Assembly (NCBI GenBank): GCA_020638465.1
Contig: JACKIM010000001.1
Span: forward strand, 1,517,501-1,581,500
DNA: 64,000 nt
Direction: 5' to 3'
Origin: Geminicoccaceae bacterium
GTDB taxonomy: Bacteria; Pseudomonadota; Alphaproteobacteria; Geminicoccales; Geminicoccaceae
Positions within the stretch are counted from its first letter, which is position 1. Every line of letters starts with the position of its first letter. Under the pieces are notes generated by a model. It saw nothing but the letters and a program-made list of their open reading frames with translations. It was not told the origin of the DNA and ran no database searches. The position numbers and the translations under genes were made by a program. This document shows, in pieces, positions 16,520 to 22,923 of the stretch.

Positions 16520-16798
16520 TCAGGCGGGCTCGTTCAGGGCGTCGGCGATCTGGTCTGGCATCTTTGCCACGACCCGCAAATAGGAACGAACCGCGCGGGC
16601 AGGAACCCGGCGCCCCTGTTCCCAATCCCGCACCGACGCCCTCGAAAAGCCGTAGCGCGCGGCGAAGAGTTGCTGCGACAATCCAGTCGCCGCGCGCGCC
16701 CGCCGCGCCAGCAACGCCGTTCGGCCGCGCTCGAACTCCTCATCGGTCAACGGCTCGTCAGCTCTATCGAGGTTCTTCGAAATAACGTCGGATTTCAC
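16520..16798 (-). CDS. Helix-turn-helix antitoxin partner of BrnT
   Basis: A 92-residue protein with a GTG start at 16798 preceded by AGAGGAA, a strong ribosome binding site that decides the start. An acidic N-terminus (Leu-Thr-Asp-Glu-Glu-Phe-Glu-Arg-Gly) leads into an HTH of the XRE type (Leu-Ser-Gln-Gln-Leu-Phe-Ala-Ala-Arg-Tyr-Gly-Phe-Ser-Arg, then Val-Arg-Asp-Trp-Glu-Gln-Gly). It overlaps the BrnT gene by 35 nt. Many BrnT toxins pair with a ribbon-helix-helix BrnA; this one pairs with an HTH protein, a known variant arrangement. It should neutralise BrnT and repress the operon. Confidence 0.83.
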   Translation of the reverse strand: MKSDVISKNLDRADEPLTDEEFERGRTALLARRARAATGLSQQLFAARYGFSRASVRDWEQGRRVPARAVRSYLRVVAKMPDQIADALNEPA

Positions 16799-17039
16799 GT
16801 TCCTCTGCCTTTCGCACGCTGATGATGCGAGCAGTATTGCCGCGCATCGTGAAAGCACAGACACACACCGCCCCCGATGTCATGCCGTAGGCGATGATCC
16901 GCTCCTCACCATAGTCGAAGCGCAGGTCGAGCACTTCGAGCACGTTCGGGTCGGCGAGTACGGACGCACCGAGGGACAGCGAGAGCCCGTGCTTGCGCAC
17001 GTTCTGGCGTTCCTTGTCGGAGTCGAACTCGATCTGCAT
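16764..17039 (-). CDS. brnT: BrnT family toxin
   Basis: A 91-residue toxin of the BrnT family, RelE-fold ribonucleases that block translation. The N-terminus, Glu-Phe-Asp-Ser-Asp-Lys-Glu-Arg-Gln-Asn-Val-Arg-Lys-His-Gly-Leu-Ser, is characteristic. The centre has Arg-Phe-Asp-Tyr-Gly-Glu-Glu-Arg, and the C-terminus has Ile-Ile-Ser-Val-Arg-Lys-Ala-Glu-Glu-Arg-Glu-Ile-Arg-Arg-Tyr, where the family's conserved Arg residues lie. It is encoded first, with the antitoxin overlapping downstream. No Shine-Dalgarno sequence precedes its ATG and the -10 box ends only 6 nt away, so the transcript may be leaderless. Confidence 0.88.
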   Translation of the reverse strand: MQIEFDSDKERQNVRKHGLSLSLGASVLADPNVLEVLDLRFDYGEERIIAYGMTSGAVCVCAFTMRGNTARIISVRKAEEREIRRYFEEPR

Positions 17040-17045
17040 GGAAAG

Positions 17046-17073
17046 ATAGTACGTTATTGCCGTACTTTTTCAA
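17046..17073 (-). promoter_or_regulatory. brnT promoter with embedded operator
   Basis: On the minus strand TTGAAA (17073-17068) and TACTAT (17051-17046) are 16 bp apart. The inverted repeat AGTACG-N7-CGTACT (17048-17066) fills the spacer and overlaps the -10 box. Transcription would start at or next to the brnT ATG. The repeat is the likely site of antitoxin autorepression. Confidence 0.6.
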
Positions 17074-17267
17074 GCGCAGTTGCGGCGATGCCGTACTTGA
17101 TCGCGCTACAATCATCGTCGAACAGCTGCTGGCCGGCGAACGCCCGCGCCTGCCCATGGCTGACCGCCGTGCCGGATCGAAACCGGCCCGCCCGCAGCCG
17201 CCACGCGATGGCCAGCAGAGCCTCGGGCTGTGATGCCCTTCAATACACACTCCATACACACAAAACC

Positions 17268-17304
17268 TTGACCCAATACCTCGCGATGTGTATTCAATAC
17301 ACAT
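17268..17304 (+). promoter_or_regulatory. hicAB promoter and palindromic operator
   Basis: TTGACC (17268-17273) and TATTCA (17291-17296) are 17 bp apart. The -10 box sits inside a perfect 9-bp inverted repeat with a one-base centre, ATGTGTATTCAATACACAT (17286-17304). Related half-sites AATACACAC and ATACACACA lie just upstream (17242-17263). This is a typical layout for HicB autorepression. Start of transcription would be near 17303. Confidence 0.65.
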
Positions 17305-17318
17305 AGTCGGGAGGTGTG

Positions 17319-17507
17319 ATGGACAGTCGCCGGGTGTTGAAGCTGCTGCGCGAAGACGGCTGGGAAGTCGTCACGGTGCGCGGCTCGCACCACAAGCTCA
17401 GGCATCCCTCGAAGCCCGGCGCGGTCACGCTCCCGCATCCGAAAAAGGATCTGCCGGCGGGAACGCTCAAGTCGATCGAGCGTCAATCCGGCCTGAAGCT
17501 GACATAA
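17319..17507 (+). CDS. hicA: HicA family toxin
   Basis: A 62-residue mRNA interferase of the HicA family. The double-stranded RNA-binding-like fold shows as Leu-Leu-Arg-Glu-Asp-Gly-Trp-Glu-Val-Val-Thr-Val-Arg-Gly-Ser-His-His-Lys-Leu-Arg, where the Gly-Ser-His-His segment supplies the catalytic histidine. Pro-Lys-Lys-Asp-Leu-Pro-Ala-Gly-Thr-Leu-Lys-Ser-Ile completes the family signature. ATG 19 nt into the leader (17319) has GGGAGG before it. HicB follows after 11 bp. The gene appears intact, unlike the second hicA at 19.6 kb. Confidence 0.93.
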   Translation: MDSRRVLKLLREDGWEVVTVRGSHHKLRHPSKPGAVTLPHPKKDLPAGTLKSIERQSGLKLT

Positions 17508-17518
17508 GGGGCAATCTC

Positions 17519-17902
17519 ATGGCCGTTCGCCATTACCGGGCTTTTCTCCATCGAGGCGATGACGGCGCCTTCGGCGTCGTGTTCCCGGAGTTTCCGGGCT
17601 GCGTCACCTGCGGTGATACCGCAAGCGCCGCGCTCGAAGCGGCCGCCGAAGCGATCGCCCTGCACGTCGAGGATATGGAGGCGATTGCCGAACCCGCCGA
17701 TATCAGCGCGCCCGTTCCCGACTGGTGCGACCCGCCGGACATGGTGGCACTCGTGCCGCTGGAGGTTCCCGGCCGGTCGGTGCGTGTCCAGGTGACGATG
17801 GATGAGGGACTTCTCGCCCGTATCGACATGGCCGCGAAAGCCGGTGGCATGAGCCGTTCCGCCTTTCTCGCCGAGAGCGCGCGGGCCAGGCTGTCCGCAT
17901 AG
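17519..17902 (+). CDS. hicB: HicB family antitoxin
   Basis: A 127-residue antitoxin with an N-terminal partial RNase H-like fold (Phe-Gly-Val-Val-Phe-Pro-Glu-Phe-Pro-Gly-Cys-Val-Thr-Cys-Gly-Asp-Thr, then an Ala-rich helix) and a C-terminal ribbon-helix-helix (Val-Arg-Val-Gln-Val-Thr-Met-Asp-Glu, then Gly-Met-Ser-Arg-Ser-Ala-Phe-Leu-Ala). The first part binds HicA, and the second would bind the palindrome over the hicA promoter. ATG 17519 follows AAGGGG. It sits 9 bp before parD, so the two systems may share a transcript. Confidence 0.93.
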   Translation: MAVRHYRAFLHRGDDGAFGVVFPEFPGCVTCGDTASAALEAAAEAIALHVEDMEAIAEPADISAPVPDWCDPPDMVALVPLEVPGRSVRVQVTMDEGLLARIDMAAKAGGMSRSAFLAESARARLSA

Positions 17903-17911
17903 GAGGGGATT

Positions 17912-18160
17912 ATGACTGCAAATCGCGCCGGCCACACGACCGTCACTCTTGGAGCGACAAAAGAAGTCGCCTTGCGCCTCGTCGCCGAGGGGCATTTCGA
18001 AAGTATCTCCGAAGCCTGCCGCGAGGGGTTGCGCCGGCTTGAAACCGAGCGCCGGATCATCGACAGGCTCGTGGCGCTCGGCGAGGAAGGCATGGCGAGC
18101 GGGATCGACGAGACCTTCGATATCGACCGCATGATCGAGGATATGGAAGAGGCGGGGTGA
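17912..18160 (+). CDS. ParD-like antitoxin
   Basis: An 82-residue protein resembling ParD-family antitoxins: a ribbon-helix-helix start (Thr-Val-Thr-Leu-Gly-Ala-Thr-Lys-Glu-Val-Ala) followed by a helical segment (Ser-Ile-Ser-Glu-Ala-Cys-Arg-Glu-Gly-Leu-Arg-Arg-Leu-Glu) and an acidic tail that would wrap the toxin. ATG 17912 has AGGAGGGG. Its last codons overlap the GTG start of the parE frame by 4 nt. The antitoxin is intact although its toxin carries a stop codon, so it may persist as a repressor or as protection against related toxins. Confidence 0.85.
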   Translation: MTANRAGHTTVTLGATKEVALRLVAEGHFESISEACREGLRRLETERRIIDRLVALGEEGMASGIDETFDIDRMIEDMEEAG

Positions 18161-18459
18161 AGCTGGTCTGGTCGAACCGGGCCGTTGCCGAACTGCGGGA
18201 GATCCGCCGCTATTCGATCGAGCGGTGGGGCTGATCCGTTGCGGCAGCCTACATGCGTGATCTGCGCGATGCCGCCAGGGCCGCCGCGAGCGATCCGACG
18301 ACGGCGAGACCGTTGCGCGGCCCATGGAAACGGGTGCGGGCACGCTCGCACATCCTGATCTGTTTCACGGATGAACAGGGCGACCGGTTTATTGTCGCCC
18401 GCGTCCTGTATGGCGCGATGGACATCGAACGGCATCTGCCGCCGGACTCTCGCAGCTGA
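18157..18459 (+). pseudogene. ParE-like toxin interrupted by an in-frame TGA
   Basis: From GTG 18157 the frame reads Leu-Val-Trp-Ser-Asn-Arg-Ala-Val-Ala-Glu-Leu-Arg-Glu-Ile-Arg-Arg-Tyr-Ser-Ile-Glu-Arg-Trp-Gly, then TGA at 18232-18234, then continues in the same frame through Ala-Tyr-Met-Arg-Asp-Leu-Arg and Phe-Ile-Val-Ala-Arg-Val-Leu-Tyr-Gly to TGA at 18459. The full length without the stop (100 codons) is normal for ParE, a gyrase-directed toxin. Only one codon is wrong, where relatives usually have Pro or similar. The toxin should be inactive unless the stop is read through. Confidence 0.85.
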
Positions 18460-19003
18460 CACGATAGCCCATCCCGCTCATTGTCCCAAAAGGAACACCC
18501 GCAAGAGCCGGGCGCGGGCCGAAGCCGAACGCAGGGCGGTGCTCGATGCGATCATCCGGGGCCATACCATTCAGGCGGCGGCGCAAATCGCCGATGTGCC
18601 GCGCTCGACTGTCTATCACTGGAAAGAGCATGTACCCGGCTTCACGCAGGCGCTTGAGGAGGCGCAGGCCGTCGCCCTCGAAGTCTACGAGGAGGAAACC
18701 CGCCGACGTGCCATCGAGGGAATTCGCAAGATCCGGACGCACGACGGCCAGCCGATATTCGTGTGGGTCGCCCCCGACGGCAATGTGATCGAGGCACCAC
18801 CGTTCGAGACGCGCGAAGAGGCGCTTGAAGCCGGCTACCGCCGCGAGCCTGTCTACGATGTGGCCTATAGCGACACTCTCGCAATCTTCCGCATGAAGGC
18901 CATCGCGCCGGACAAGTATTGCGACCGGCAGCGGATCGAGGCCAGCGTTGCCCCCAGCGAAGCACTCGCAGCGGCACTGGCGAAGGTCAGGGCGAGCGAG
19001 TGA
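18371..19003 (+). CDS. Phage terminase small subunit-like protein, start uncertain
   Basis: The recognisable protein begins near 18500: an Arg/Lys-rich lead, then an HTH (Gly-His-Thr-Ile-Gln-Ala-Ala-Ala-Gln-Ile-Ala-Asp-Val-Pro-Arg-Ser-Thr-Val-Tyr-His-Trp), a helical middle with Glu-Glu-Glu-Thr-Arg-Arg-Arg-Ala-Ile-Glu-Gly, and Tyr-Ser-Asp-Thr-Leu-Ala-Ile-Phe-Arg-Met-Lys-Ala. The last motif recurs in small-terminase-like phage proteins. ATG 18371 lies inside the parE remnant, and GTG 18539 would cut the HTH lead, so the true start is unclear. No large terminase follows; it looks like a prophage leftover. Confidence 0.58.
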   Translation: MNRATGLLSPASCMARWTSNGICRRTLAADTIAHPAHCPKRNTRKSRARAEAERRAVLDAIIRGHTIQAAAQIADVPRSTVYHWKEHVPGFTQALEEAQAVALEVYEEETRRRAIEGIRKIRTHDGQPIFVWVAPDGNVIEAPPFETREEALEAGYRREPVYDVAYSDTLAIFRMKAIAPDKYCDRQRIEASVAPSEALAAALAKVRASE

Positions 19004-19182
19004 CTTTGCCGCCCGCTCTCTCCGAACAGACACAAGCGTGAGCGGTGAAAAGTATGGCATGGCCCGTAATCGCTCGGAAACGGCTGTCGTGGCGTGATTT
19101 CATCGTTTGTGCTATCGCAAGGCGGAATCGGGGCGAACGCGCTCTACGGGGCTTGCAGGCGGACTGGTGGCGATTTTGCATT

Positions 19183-19608
19183 TCAGGCGGCCACCACCTG
19201 CACGTCAGCAGTCATGCCGAACAGTGACAATGCCCGTTCGAGTTCTCCGGCCTTTGTCGTGTGGCGCAGACTGAGCAGTCGCCGCGCCGCGGTTTCGGAT
19301 TTGTAGTCCATGCGGCGGGCCAGCTCGGCGACCGGCATCTGCTCTCGTGCGACGAGGCGGGCGAGTTCGAGTTTCAGGGTGGTCACGGCGTCCAGCGTTG
19401 TCATGCGCTCGCCGCGCCGGGCCTTCGAGGCGGCGGGCCAGTCGCGGCCGTCTTCGGCGTAGATTTCAAGCGCGGTCGCCAGTGCATCGGCAGCATTGGC
19501 CAGCGCCTCGTTCTCGTCGTCGCCTTCGGTGACGGCTTCCGGAACATCGCGGAACGTGACGGTGAAACCGCCTTCCTCGCAGAGCTCGAAATGGGCGGGG
19601 TAGCGCAT
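19183..19608 (-). CDS. HicB family antitoxin with C-terminal HTH (second locus)
   Basis: A 141-residue protein. The N-terminal HicB fold shows as Tyr-Pro-Ala-His-Phe-Glu-Leu-Cys-Glu-Glu-Gly-Gly-Phe-Thr-Val-Thr-Phe-Arg-Asp-Val-Pro-Glu-Ala, then Glu-Gly-Asp-Asp-Glu-Asn-Glu-Ala. The C-terminus has an HTH (Met-Pro-Val-Ala-Glu-Leu-Ala-Arg-Arg-Met-Asp-Tyr) instead of the ribbon-helix-helix used by the HicB at 17.5 kb. ATG 19608 has GGAGG upstream and lies 9 bp after the end of the broken hicA. The 180 bp between its end and the terminase-like gene hold nothing I recognise. Confidence 0.86.
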   Translation of the reverse strand: MRYPAHFELCEEGGFTVTFRDVPEAVTEGDDENEALANAADALATALEIYAEDGRDWPAASKARRGERMTTLDAVTTLKLELARLVAREQMPVAELARRMDYKSETAARRLLSLRHTTKAGELERALSLFGMTADVQVVAA

Positions 19609-19617
19609 GGCAGCCTC

Positions 19618-19832
19618 CTACAGCTCGTCGGGATCGACGCCAAGCCGCTCACAGATGCTTCGCATGGTGCCGCTCTTCAGCTCGCGCTTGTCGACGATGA
19701 GCGTTGAAACGCGGGGCCGTCGAACCAGACGCGACCGTGAGAACCGGCACCGGCCGATTTATCGAGCAGGAATTCCACGTCCTTCCTGCGGGCCAGTTTG
19801 CGAAGCCTGCGAATGAACTCCTGCGTCTTCAT
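19618..19832 (-). pseudogene. HicA family toxin, frameshifted
   Basis: The N-terminal 40 codons from ATG 19832 read Glu-Phe-Ile-Arg-Arg-Leu-Arg-Lys-Leu-Ala-Arg-Arg, then Gly-Ala-Gly-Ser-His-Gly-Arg-Val-Trp-Phe-Asp-Gly, a good HicA including the catalytic Ser-His. Near 19712 the frame changes: the remaining HicA sequence (Val-Ser-Thr-Leu-Ile-Val-Asp-Lys-Arg-Glu-Leu-Lys-Ser-Gly-Thr) continues one frame over to TAG at 19618. One lost base or two gained bases in a C-rich stretch would explain it. Upstream, CACAAAAGTGTG (19846-19857) is a small inverted repeat that could be the operator. Confidence 0.8.
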
Positions 19833-19993
19833 GGAGCAAGGCTCGCACAAAAGTGTGTATCCGTTCAACACAAAAACGTGCATATTACGCGTGATGGAAG
19901 GGGCCGATTCTGGTACAATCGGTGGGTCGGCACGGGCGAGTAGCGGGTTGGCTTCGAAACCGAAAAAACCTATTCCACAAAGGAAATTCGAAG

Positions 19994-20269
19994 ATGACTA
20001 CCCATTATCTAGAGGACGGAACGATAATTCGAGCAAGCTCAGCGGAGGAAGTGGAGGGGCGAGTGGAGGCGATGCGTTCACTAGCATCGAAGGGGCTGAT
20101 CTCAGTGCACCCCTCGTGGCTGGGAGGCGATCCCGAGGAGGACCGGATGAGGGACTTGGCTATGGAGAAATACGCGAAGGGGTGGCGGAGAGACTCATCG
20201 ACGGAATCGCAAAAGTCCCAAGAAAAGAACTCCTCCGAGGGGCCAAAGGGTCCTACATCAGACGAGTGA
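19994..20269 (+). CDS. Small hypothetical protein
   Basis: A 91-residue hydrophilic protein of unknown function. ATG 19994 is preceded by AAAGGA at a good distance, and the N-terminus, Thr-Thr-His-Tyr-Leu-Glu-Asp-Gly-Thr-Ile, is followed by an acidic, helix-prone middle. The tail is rich in Ser, Lys and Glu. An overlapping open frame (19798-20316) is longer but has no good start and looks non-coding. A strong intrinsic terminator follows 70 bp after the stop, which supports the gene being real. No family was recognised. Confidence 0.5.
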   Translation: MTTHYLEDGTIIRASSAEEVEGRVEAMRSLASKGLISVHPSWLGGDPEEDRMRDLAMEKYAKGWRRDSSTESQKSQEKNSSEGPKGPTSDE

Positions 20270-20340
20270 ATGAAGACCGAACCGAGCGGGTCAGGATCGG
20301 GCGCTCGAAACGCTGACCTGAACCATCCCGTTCCAGCACG

Positions 20341-20369
20341 CCCCGTCATCGAAAGGTGGCGGGGTTTTT
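20341..20369 (+). terminator. Intrinsic terminator
   Basis: A 10-bp stem, CCCCGTCATC / GGTGGCGGGG with two G-T wobbles, is closed by a GAAA tetraloop and followed by five Ts. It lies downstream of the small hypothetical gene. Confidence 0.85.
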
Positions 20370-20668
20370 CATGTCCCGACATTCCCCCGAATTCCATCCG
20401 CGTGGCGACATGGTGGCGACACGGGCGATTTTGGGGATTTGCGGATAACAGCTATGTGCTTGATTTTGTTGGTGGACGTTTGGGGACCAACCTCGAACTC
20501 CCTTTTTGACACCTTGACCAAGTGGGAAGCCTACCTCAAGTCCGAAAACATCGACTTCGACACCCTTGTACATGATTCGACGGACGAGCCACCATCCCAA
20601 GACATCCAGACCGGTTCTGACCGGCATCCTGCGGCTGTTTCCACCTTCGTACCGCGAGGGCCTTCGCT
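20370..20668. other. Non-coding leader of the mobilization genes
   Basis: This 300-bp stretch has no convincing gene. It lies directly before the mobC-like gene, where a transfer origin would be expected. Short repeats are present: GTGGCGACA-like copies near 20400-20420 and TTGGT...ACCAA near 20470-20492. None can be named as oriT by eye, so I mark the position only. Confidence 0.35.
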
Positions 20669-21115
20669 ATGAGTGGCCCGGTAGAATATTTGTCTGGCGC
20701 CGCTCACCCGTTCGCCACGGCCGCACACAATTACCGCCTCGGCCGGGGACGCGGTTCGGTGCGGATCACGTTGCGGCTGACCGACGAGGAGGCTGCAAAG
20801 CTGGAACGGATGAGCGCCGGGATGACCGTCAGCGCGTTTGTCCGGGGATGCGTGTTCGGTGACAGGAGTGCGCGGCGGAGACCGCGCGACCGGCGGCCAG
20901 TTGCGAGCGAGATCGAACTGGCGCAGGCGCTCGCGATGCTTGGCCAGTCGCGGATCGCGAACAATCTCAACCAGCTCGCCTATCAGGCCAACACCGGCAC
21001 ACTTGCCCTTGACGAGGGCGTGCACAGGCAGATCGAGGAGGCCTACGCCTATGTCGCGGCCATGCGGAAGTCGCTGCTGCACGCGCTCGGCCGGACGGTC
21101 GACGACCGGCCATGA
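20669..21115 (+). CDS. MobC-like relaxosome accessory protein
   Basis: A 148-residue basic protein. The centre has a ribbon-helix-helix (Ser-Val-Arg-Ile-Thr-Leu-Arg-Leu-Thr-Asp-Glu-Glu-Ala-Ala-Lys-Leu, then Val-Ser-Ala-Phe-Val-Arg). The second half has the MobC signature region, Ala-Met-Leu-Gly-Gln-Ser-Arg-Ile-Ala-Asn-Asn-Leu-Asn-Gln-Leu-Ala. It should bind near oriT and help the relaxase nick. Its stop overlaps the relaxase ATG by 4 nt. Such pairs are found on plasmids and integrative mobilizable elements. Confidence 0.83.
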   Translation: MSGPVEYLSGAAHPFATAAHNYRLGRGRGSVRITLRLTDEEAAKLERMSAGMTVSAFVRGCVFGDRSARRRPRDRRPVASEIELAQALAMLGQSRIANNLNQLAYQANTGTLALDEGVHRQIEEAYAYVAAMRKSLLHALGRTVDDRP

Positions 21116-22923
21116 TCCTCAAGGGCTCACAGCGCGGCGGGGCGATTCAGCTTGCACGCCACCTCCTCAACGATGTCGACAACGATCACATCGAACTGCA
21201 TGAGCTGCGCGGCTTCATTGCTGATGATCTCCCCGGCGCGATGAAAGAAGCGGAAGCGATCAGTCTCGGCACGAAATGCCAGCAATTCCTGTTCTCGCTG
21301 AGCTTGAGCCCGCCGCCGGGCGAAATTGTGCCGGTCGAGGAATTCGAGCGCGCCATTGCTGAAATCGAAGCGAAAATCGGGCTCGACGGCCAGCCGCGCG
21401 CCGTGATCTTTCATGAAAAGGAAGGACGCCGCCACGCGCACTGCGTCTGGTCGCGAATCGATGCCGAACTCATGAAGGCCATCAATTTGTCGCACTTCAA
21501 GCTGAAGCTTCGCGACATATCCCGCCAGCTCTTCCTTGAACATGGCTGGACCATGCCACGAGGGTTAGAAGAGAGCGTTAAGCGCGATCCTCTCAACTAT
21601 GACCATGCCGAGGGGCAGCAGGCCAAGCGGGTCAAGCAAGATCCCAAGGAGCTGAAAGCTCTCTTCCGCCGGTGCTGGGAACGCTCCGACTCGAAAGCGG
21701 CCTTCGCGCGCGCCCTGAAGGAACAGGGCTTCATTCTGGCAAAAGGCGACCGGCGCGGGTTCGTCGCCGTCGACCGCCATGGCGAAGTCTATTCGATTTC
21801 CCGCTGGATCGGCGAGAAAGCCAAGGCCGTGCGGGCGCGGCTTGGCGAGGCCGACGATCTGCCCCGTGTTGACGAGGCACTCGCCCTGTTCGAGGTCGAG
21901 CTCTCCGACGAGACGCGGCACAAGGCCGAAACCGGCGATGCCGATCATGAACGCAAGCTGGCCGCGTTTGCAGCGAAGCGCGACGCGCTCGTCGACTGCC
22001 AGCGGCGGGCCAGACGGGAGCTTGGCGCAGCACAGGCCGCACGCCGGATCGAGACGACCGAAAGTTTCCAGACGGATGCGCGAGCCGGTTGGCGCAGGAT
22101 TTGGAACAAGGTCACCGGCCAGCACAAAAAGAGACTGCAGGAGTGTGCTGCCGCCCATGAGGCGCTTGCCGAGCAGGACATCACCGAACGGCAACAGATG
22201 ATCGCCGCGCAACTCAAGGAGCGCCGGGCGCTGGGCCATGAGATGCGGCGACTTCGCCTGCATCGATCCATCGAGACCCAGAGCCTGGGACGGTCTCTTG
22301 GTGATGATCTGCAAAACGTCGAACTCGATTCAGATCGCCCGCTCCCGGCGATCGATCCGAGGCGGCCGCTATTCATCGAAGATGAAAGCGATGCAGATGA
22401 CAGCCGCGACATTCGTCGCCGCCCCGAGCGAATCATCGAGGTGCTGTCCCGCACGCGGGACACCTTCACCCGCAACGATATCGTGCGGGAGCTCAGCAAA
22501 CATATTGATGATCCCCTCAAGCTCCGGCTCGCCATCGATCACGTCCTGCAATCGAAAGAGTTGATCGAGGTCGAGCAGGAACCGCAGCCGCGTTTCACGG
22601 CAAGATCGTTCCGCGCGGCGGAAGAGACGCTGAGCGCTGCCGTCGATAGCATGGCGGCGACACATAAACATGCCGTAGCTACCCGGACCATCGCTGCTGC
22701 AATCAAGGAACAGAACGACATTCTGGAAAAGCGCGTCGGGGCGAGGCTGAGCAACGAACAGGAACAGGCCATTCGCCATGTTCTCGGCCCTGAGCAGATT
22801 TCTGCCGTTGTCGGACTTGCGGGCGCAGGCAAAAGCACGGCGCTGGCAGCCGCCCGCACGGCCTGGGAGCGCCACGGCTACCAAGTTTTGGGTGCTGCTC
22901 TCTCTGGCCCGAGTTTGCGGTGA
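21112..22923 (+). pseudogene. MOBP relaxase fused to a helicase domain, cut off by an insertion sequence
   Basis: The 603-codon frame begins Leu-Ala-Arg-His-Leu-Leu-Asn, then His-Glu-Leu-Arg-Gly-Phe, then Phe-His-Glu-Lys-Glu-Gly-Arg-Arg-His-Ala-His-Cys-Val-Trp-Ser-Arg-Ile-Asp near residue 105, the HUH metal site of MOBP relaxases of the rhizobial type. A coiled, Arg/Glu-rich linker (residues 270-400) and a winged-helix-like region follow. At residues 555-595 a Walker A motif (Gly-Leu-Ala-Gly-Ala-Gly-Lys-Ser-Thr) starts a TraA/RecD-like helicase. After Leu-Gly-Ala-Ala-Leu-Ser-Gly the reading enters the end of an IS1634-like element, and the last residues are foreign. The rest of the helicase is not found downstream. 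Confidence 0.85.

Noticed and set aside
16989..17306. Open frames across the brnT-hicA spacer
   Set aside because: They overlap two promoters and brnT, and their sequence is not protein-like.
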